A stretch of DNA of 64,000 nucleotides, taken from the NCBI RefSeq assembly GCF_019703515.2, contig NC_059382.1, positions 14,611,001-14,675,000 on the forward strand, read 5' to 3'. The notes beneath the pieces were generated by a model. The model was given only the letters and a program-made list of their open reading frames with translations. It was not told the origin of the DNA and searched no databases. The position numbers and the translations under genes were made by a program. This stretch comes from Myxocyprinus asiaticus. Its lineage: Eukaryota; Chordata; Actinopteri; Cypriniformes; Catostomidae. This document shows positions 58,962 through 64,000 of this stretch, piece after piece; positions within the stretch are counted from its first letter, which is position 1; each line of letters starts with the position of its first letter.

Positions 58962-60528
58962 CAGGTGCATCTCAATAAATTAGAATGTCGTGGAAAAGTT
59001 CATTTATTTCAGTAATTCAACTCAAATTGTGAAACTTGTGTATTAAATAAATTCAATGCACACAGACTGAAGTAGTTTAAGTCTTTGGTTCTTTTAATTG
59101 TGATGATTTTGGCTCACATTTAACAAAAACCCACCAATTCACTATCTCAAAAAATTAGAATATGGTGACATGCCAATCAGCTAATCAACTCAAAACACCT
59201 GCAAAGGTTTCCTGAGCCTTCAAAATGGTCTCTCAGTTTGGTTCACTAGGCTACACAATCTGCTGATCTGACAGTTGTGCAGAAGACAATCACTGACACC
59301 CTTCACAAGGAGGGTAAGCCACAAACATTCATTGCCAAAGAAGCTGGCTGTTCACAGAGTGCTGTTTCCAAGCATGTTAACAGAAAGTTGAGTGGAAGTG
59401 AAAAGTGTGGAAGAAAAAGATGCACAACCAACCGAGAGAACCGCAGCCTTATGATTGTCCAGCAAAATCGATTCAAGAATTTGGGTGAACTTCACAAGGA
59501 ATGGACTGAGGCTGGGGTCAAGGCATCAAGAGCCACCACACACAGACGTGTCAAGGAATTTGGCTACAGTTGTCGTATTCCTCTTGTTAAGCCACTCCTG
59601 AACCACAGACAACGTCAGAAGCGTCTTACCTGGGCTAAGGAGAAGAACTGGACTGTTGCCCAGTGGTCCAAAGTCCTCTTTTCAGATGAGAGCAAGTTTT
59701 GTATTTCACTTGGAATCCAAGGTCCTAGAGTCTGGAGGAAGAGTGGAGAAGCTCATAGCCCAAGTTGCTTGAAGTCCAGTGTTAAGTTTCCACAGTCTGT
59801 GATGATTTGGGGTGCAATGTCATCTGCTGGTGTTGGTCCATTGTGTTTTTTGAAAAGCAAAGTCACTGCACCCATTTACCAAGAAATTTTGGAGCACTTC
59901 ATGCTTCCTTCTGCTGACCAGCTTTTTAAAGATGCTGATTTCATTTTCCAGCAGGATTTGGCACCTGCCCACACTGCCAAAAGCACCAAAAGTTGGTTAA
60001 ATGACCATGGTGTTGGTGTGCTTGACTGGCCAGCAAACTCACCAGACCTGAACCCCATAGAGAATCTATGGGGTATTGTCAAGAGGAAAATGAGAAACAA
60101 GAGACCAAAAAATGCAGATAAGCTTAAGGCCACTGTCAAAGAAACCTGGGCTTCCATACCACCTCAGCAGTGCCACAAACTGATCACCTCCATGCCACGC
60201 CGAATTGAGGCAGTAATTAAAGCAAAAGGAGCCCCTACCAAGTATTGAGTACATATACAGTAAATGAACATACTTTCCAGAAGGCCAACAATTCACTAAA
60301 AATGTTTTTTTTTTATTGGTCTTATGATGTATTCTAATTTTGAGATAGTGAATTGGTGGGTTTTTGTTAAATGTGAGCTAAAATCATCACAATTAAAAGA
60401 ACCAAAGACTTAAACTACTTCAGTCTGTGTGCATTGAATTTATTTAATACACGAGTTTCACAATTTGAGTTGAATTACTGAAATAAATGAACTTTTCCAC
60501 GACATTCTAATTTATTGAGATGCACCTG
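58962..60528 (+). mobile_element. Tc1/mariner element, complete with about 200-bp inverted repeats
   Basis: It begins CAGGTGCATCTCAATAAATT and ends with the complement; the match extends about 200 bp with few differences (both contain CCACCAATTCACTATCTCA in complement). TA is duplicated at 58960-58961 and 60529-60530. It is 1567 bp with one transposase frame. The near-perfect ends suggest a recent insertion. Confidence 0.95.
59250..60248 (+). CDS. Tc1-like DD34E transposase (frame intact, start codon not found)
   Basis: The open frame follows a TAG at 59247 and runs to TGA at 60246-60248. It has an N-terminal helix-turn-helix (IAKEAGCSQSAVSKHV), an AT-hook-like GRKR, then catalytic SDES, QQDLAPAHTA and NSPDLNPIENLW. 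The spacing between second Asp and Glu is 34 residues, diagnostic of Tc1. It ends KAKGAPTKY as usual for the family. No ATG occurs before the Met in SLMIVQQ, so the usual start appears lost even though the rest is uninterrupted. A non-ATG start or a small sequence change would explain it. Confidence 0.85.
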   Translation, partial: ATQSADLTVVQKTITDTLHKEGKPQTFIAKEAGCSQSAVSKHVNRKLSGSEKCGRKRCTTNRENRSLMIVQQNRFKNLGELHKEWTEAGVKASRATTHRRVKEFGYSCRIPLVKPLLNHRQRQKRLTWAKEKNWTVAQWSKVLFSDESKFCISLGIQGPRVWRKSGEAHSPSCLKSSVKFPQSVMIWGAMSSAGVGPLCFLKSKVTAPIYQEILEHFMLPSADQLFKDADFIFQQDLAPAHTAKSTKSWLNDHGVGVLDWPANSPDLNPIENLWGIVKRKMRNKRPKNADKLKATVKETWASIPPQQCHKLITSMPRRIEAVIKAKGAPTKY

Positions 60529-61197
60529 TATATGAAATTTTACAACTCTTGTACACACTGCACAATCAGGGAAACATCATTAGTTTTCTCTGGGTTCCTG
60601 CACACGTAGGAGTAGAAGGAAATGAGACTGTGGACAAACTAACAAAAAACTAATTAAATTGTAATAATGTCAAACTCATAATTCACATGAGCAAATTGGA
60701 AGCCAAGGCACTTATTCGTAAAGCTGCAAATAATATCTGGCAGAAACTTTGGGATGGAGAAATAAAGGGGAGACACTTATATAAGATACAGGAAAATGTG
60801 GGTACAGGAGGAGGAACCACAGCTTTTTTAAGAAGAAGAGAAGAATCAGTAATAACAAGAATATGCATAGGTCACACTGGATTAAATGGACATTTTTATA
60901 AAATAAAAAAGCACCATAATGGGTTCTGCAGTCATTATGATGAAGTAGAGACAGTTGAACATGTTATTCTACATTGCACAGCCTACAACAATGAAAGGCA
61001 AGTATTACACTCAAAATTGCAGGCAAAGGGAATCCAAGGCATGTCAATAAAAAGTCTTTTGGTGGAAAAACAAGGGAAATTAGATATGACAGATGATGTT
61101 TTGAGGTATATGAAAGCAACAAGATTATATTTGAGAATATAAGTTTATATACAGTTGTGCTCAAAAGTTTGCATACCCTTGGAGAATTGGTAATATA

Positions 61198-61407
61198 TAC
61201 TGAACAAAAATATAAACGCAACATGCAACAATTTCAAAGATTTTACTGAGTTACAGTTCATTTAAGGAAATCAGTCAATTGAAATAAATTAATTAGGCCC
61301 TAATCTAATCTAATCAATGTGTATGGAAAATTTCTGGGATCTTGTATTTCAGCTCATGAGACAAGGGACCAACACTTTACATGTTGCATTTATATTTTTG
61401 TTCAGTG
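61198..61407. mobile_element. 210-bp Tc1-derived MITE inside the second Tc1
   Basis: Ends TACTGAACAAAAATATAAAC and ...TATATTTTTGTTCAGTG are inverted and flanked by TA. The interior retains CGCAACATGCAACAATTTC and CCAACACTTTACATGTTGC. It is a deletion derivative of another Tc1 family. Confidence 0.8.
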
Positions 61408-61574
61408 TATGTACCATTTTTAAAGAAAACATGAGTGAGCAGGCAAAACACATTTCTTATGGGATTCATATTCAACTGTAGGTTATAACAGAATGGCACA
61501 ATCATAAAACAAAACTTGGCAACAAAGAAAAAAATGAAATGACCCCTGTTCAAAAGTCTGCATACCCTTAGTTC

Positions 61575-62572
<998 letters not shown>

Positions 62573-62956
62573 GGCTCAGTATCTAGCCTGCTCAGTGCAT
62601 CCACATGAGAGCGAACAAACTCATTGACTATATATACACAGACACTAATTGCAATTTAAAAAGCCACAGGTGTGGGAAATTAACCTTTAATTGCCATTTA
62701 AACCTGTGTGTGTCACCTTGTGTGTCTGTAACAAGGCCAAACATTCAAGGGTATGTAAACTTTTGATCAGGGCCATTTGGGTGATTTCTGTTATCATTAT
62801 GATTTAAAACGGAGCCAAACAACTATGTGATGATAAATGGCTTCATATGATCACTATCCTTAAATAAAAGACACTTTATTTGCATGATCAGTCATATTTT
62901 CAAAATCAATGCCAAAATTTCACAATTTCTGCCAGTGTATGCAAACTTTTGAGCAC

Positions 62957-62961
<5 letters not shown>

Positions 62962-63031
<70 letters not shown>
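62962..63031. repeat. (TG)n microsatellite
   Basis: About 35 uninterrupted TG units begin at the outer edge of the second Tc1 element and end about 20 bp before the putative prpf8 promoter motifs. Confidence 0.97.
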
Positions 63032-63035
<4 letters not shown>

Positions 63036-63045
63036 CTCCAGTTCA

Positions 63046-63205
63046 GTCGGTGGCGGTAATGCACCAAAAGCTGGTTTGCCAACCGCCAATAAACAAGAGA
63101 AGAAGAAGAAGGAAGATTTCCATATCCTGTGTCATTTCCGGAAGATACGTAAAACTCATCTGTGAATCGATAGGTTGTAAGCACAACGTGCACGGTGCGC
63201 CATTC
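63046..63205 (+). promoter_or_regulatory. Likely core promoter of the prpf8-like gene
   Basis: TATA-less candidate. It holds an ETS-type site TTCCGGAAG at 63136-63144, a CGCCATT YY1-like site near 63199, and a GGCGGT...ACCGCC inverted pair at 63052-63087 followed by a GAAGAAGAAG run. ETS and YY1 sites are common in housekeeping promoters of splicing genes. Motif-level evidence only. Confidence 0.4.
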
Positions 63206-63264
63206 CGCGGACACAAATCCAACAGAGAACTACATTCACTGGAGAGAAACTGCTTTCAAATACA
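63110..63264 (+). other. Probable 5' UTR exon of the prpf8-like gene
   Basis: A GC-richer, CpG-containing stretch ends at a donor (aataca|gtaaga, GT at 63265-63266). The next acceptor is at 63904, giving a 640-bp first intron just before the ATG. The 5' limit is not determinable from sequence. Confidence 0.5.
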
Positions 63265-63904
63265 GTAAGATATATTTCTGCCATGCTAACGCTTTCAGGT
63301 TTCACTTGCTCTATAAAAGTCACTATTTTATCTCTGGTAATGTTTGTTTACGGAAAAAAATTGCTAGTTGTGTAATACGAGCTATGCTATGCTAACGTGC
63401 TAAATGCTGCTTTGATGAAACTAAAGAAACAAAATGTGGTCTGCAAATCTACAAAGTTCATATTCATGATTATTTGCTTACCTAGGTTGCTGGTTATATA
63501 AAAACGTATCTGATGGGCTTTTCGGGTTTATGCGTGTTCTTTTCTGAATAAACAGCGGCTGGATAGTTTCCGTACGATGAGGAAAACAATTCAGGCGCCA
63601 TAGCCAAGTTAAAATCAGCAAAGCGTCTTGATTATATTTGGATATTACATTTGTCCAAACTTTTTGTATTCTAGATAAGTTGATCGTTTATTAGCCACAA
63701 ATTTTAGCTTTTGTTTGTGAAATTTCATTTAAATTCCTCAATTAAAGTAGTAGCTAGTGTGGATCTTATGAGTTTGCATGTATTAATCAGCTCGGTGTAT
63801 TGTGAGCAACTACAGTTTCTGATCATCTATGACATGGTTTTTAAGTTTATAGTTTGTTGGTTGATCTCACTCAATTTTTGTGTTTCATTGTTATTCCTTT
63901 CCAG
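63265..63904 (+). other. First intron of the prpf8-like gene
   Basis: Bounded by gtaaga at 63265 and the ttattcctttccag acceptor ending at 63904. No repeats recognised. Confidence 0.5.
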
Positions 63905-63915
63905 TAGACGCTGCC

Positions 63916-64000
63916 ATGGCAGCTGCATTCTCCTACAGAGGTGTTCCTGGAACAATGCCTCCAGGTGTTCCTCCACCTCCTCCTGTTGCTGCTCCGATAC
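63916..64000 (+). CDS. prpf8: prpf8-like first coding exon (partial, runs off window)
   Basis: After a polypyrimidine acceptor (ttccag|TAGACG at 63904/63905) an ATG in good context (G at -3, G at +4) opens MAAAFSYRGVPGTMPPGVPP, followed by PPPVAAPI to the window end. Human PRPF8 begins MAGVFPYRG and then a Pro/Gly-rich stretch; the (F)xYRG start and proline run match that pattern. Prp8 is the core U5 snRNP scaffold of the spliceosome. MYO1C and PRPF8 are both in human 17p13.3, which supports the call. Only 28 codons are seen, so identity is probable and not proven. Confidence 0.65.
   Translation, partial: MAAAFSYRGVPGTMPPGVPPPPPVAAPI

Larger units (their letters stand above)
58735..61142 (+). 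pseudogene. 3' fragment of an RNase H-bearing LINE (I/Nimb-like), split by a Tc1 element
   Basis: The left part (58775-58961) encodes KKRAPDN, then TVELVAIYLALQWVEE and VVICTDSLAALKSL, an RNase H core with the E and D of the active site. The frame continues after the Tc1 insertion as FLWVPAHVGVEGNETVDKL at about 60585-60640, then stops. A shifted frame (60687-61142) carries a C-terminal segment with GHTGLNGH and a His-Cys cluster (VEHVILHC). The reverse transcriptase is missing, so the copy is 5'-truncated. LINEs with RNase H belong to the I-like groups; the exact clade is inferred. Confidence 0.8.

Noticed and set aside
62892..63214. Open frames made of THTH or VCVC repeats
   Set aside because: They are translations of the TG microsatellite.

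Overview
The window reads as a teleost fish genome, most likely a cyprinid or close relative. Genes are split by introns with GT-AG junctions, coding DNA is under 5 percent, and the rest is dense in fish-type repeats: palindromic MITEs with CCCTTTAA-like ends, tRNA-headed SINEs, Tc1/mariner, hAT-like elements, LINEs and long AT, CA and CT microsatellites. The lineage call rests on the look of the repeats and is an inference. No prokaryotic features, CRISPR array, rRNA or functional tRNA gene was seen.

Two host genes are present. A class I myosin, best matched to myo1c, lies on the minus strand. I could place 17 consecutive motor-domain exons (17343 down to 1354) with phases that fit at every junction; the rest of the motor, the IQ neck and the TH1 tail lie beyond position 1. 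Upstream there are two coding alternative first exons, at 18013-18105 and 55676-55768, and a likely non-coding one at about 48880-49030. All three splice in phase to the exon at 17188-17343. The farthest one encodes the LVPTGEI motif of the long MYO1C isoform, so the gene probably spans more than 55 kb and its 5' intron holds most of the window's repeats. At the right edge a divergent gene begins on the plus strand: a 5' UTR exon near 63.1-63.26 kb and a first coding exon at 63916 that resembles the N terminus of the splicing factor Prp8 (prpf8).

Layout: 1-18.1 kb is the myosin motor exons, with introns carrying a Tc1-type MITE, a palindromic MITE, a small hAT-like element and two tandem arrays (12.45-12.64 and 13.4-14.5 kb). 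18.1-40 kb is intronic or intergenic DNA with MITEs, SINEs and hAT-like elements. 40.1-43.4 kb is a decayed LINE with endonuclease and reverse transcriptase remains. 43.5-55.6 kb holds a SINE with a perfect target duplication, a three-level nest of elements (49.8-50.8 kb) and a palindromic element split by a SINE and a 138-bp minisatellite (51.3-54.3 kb). 58.7-63.0 kb holds a LINE RNase H fragment interrupted by one Tc1 element and abutted by a second, degenerate one that itself carries a MITE; this cluster ends just before the prpf8 promoter.

I found no convincing new biochemical system. The observations most worth following are the alternative first-exon structure of the myosin gene and the datable nested insertions.
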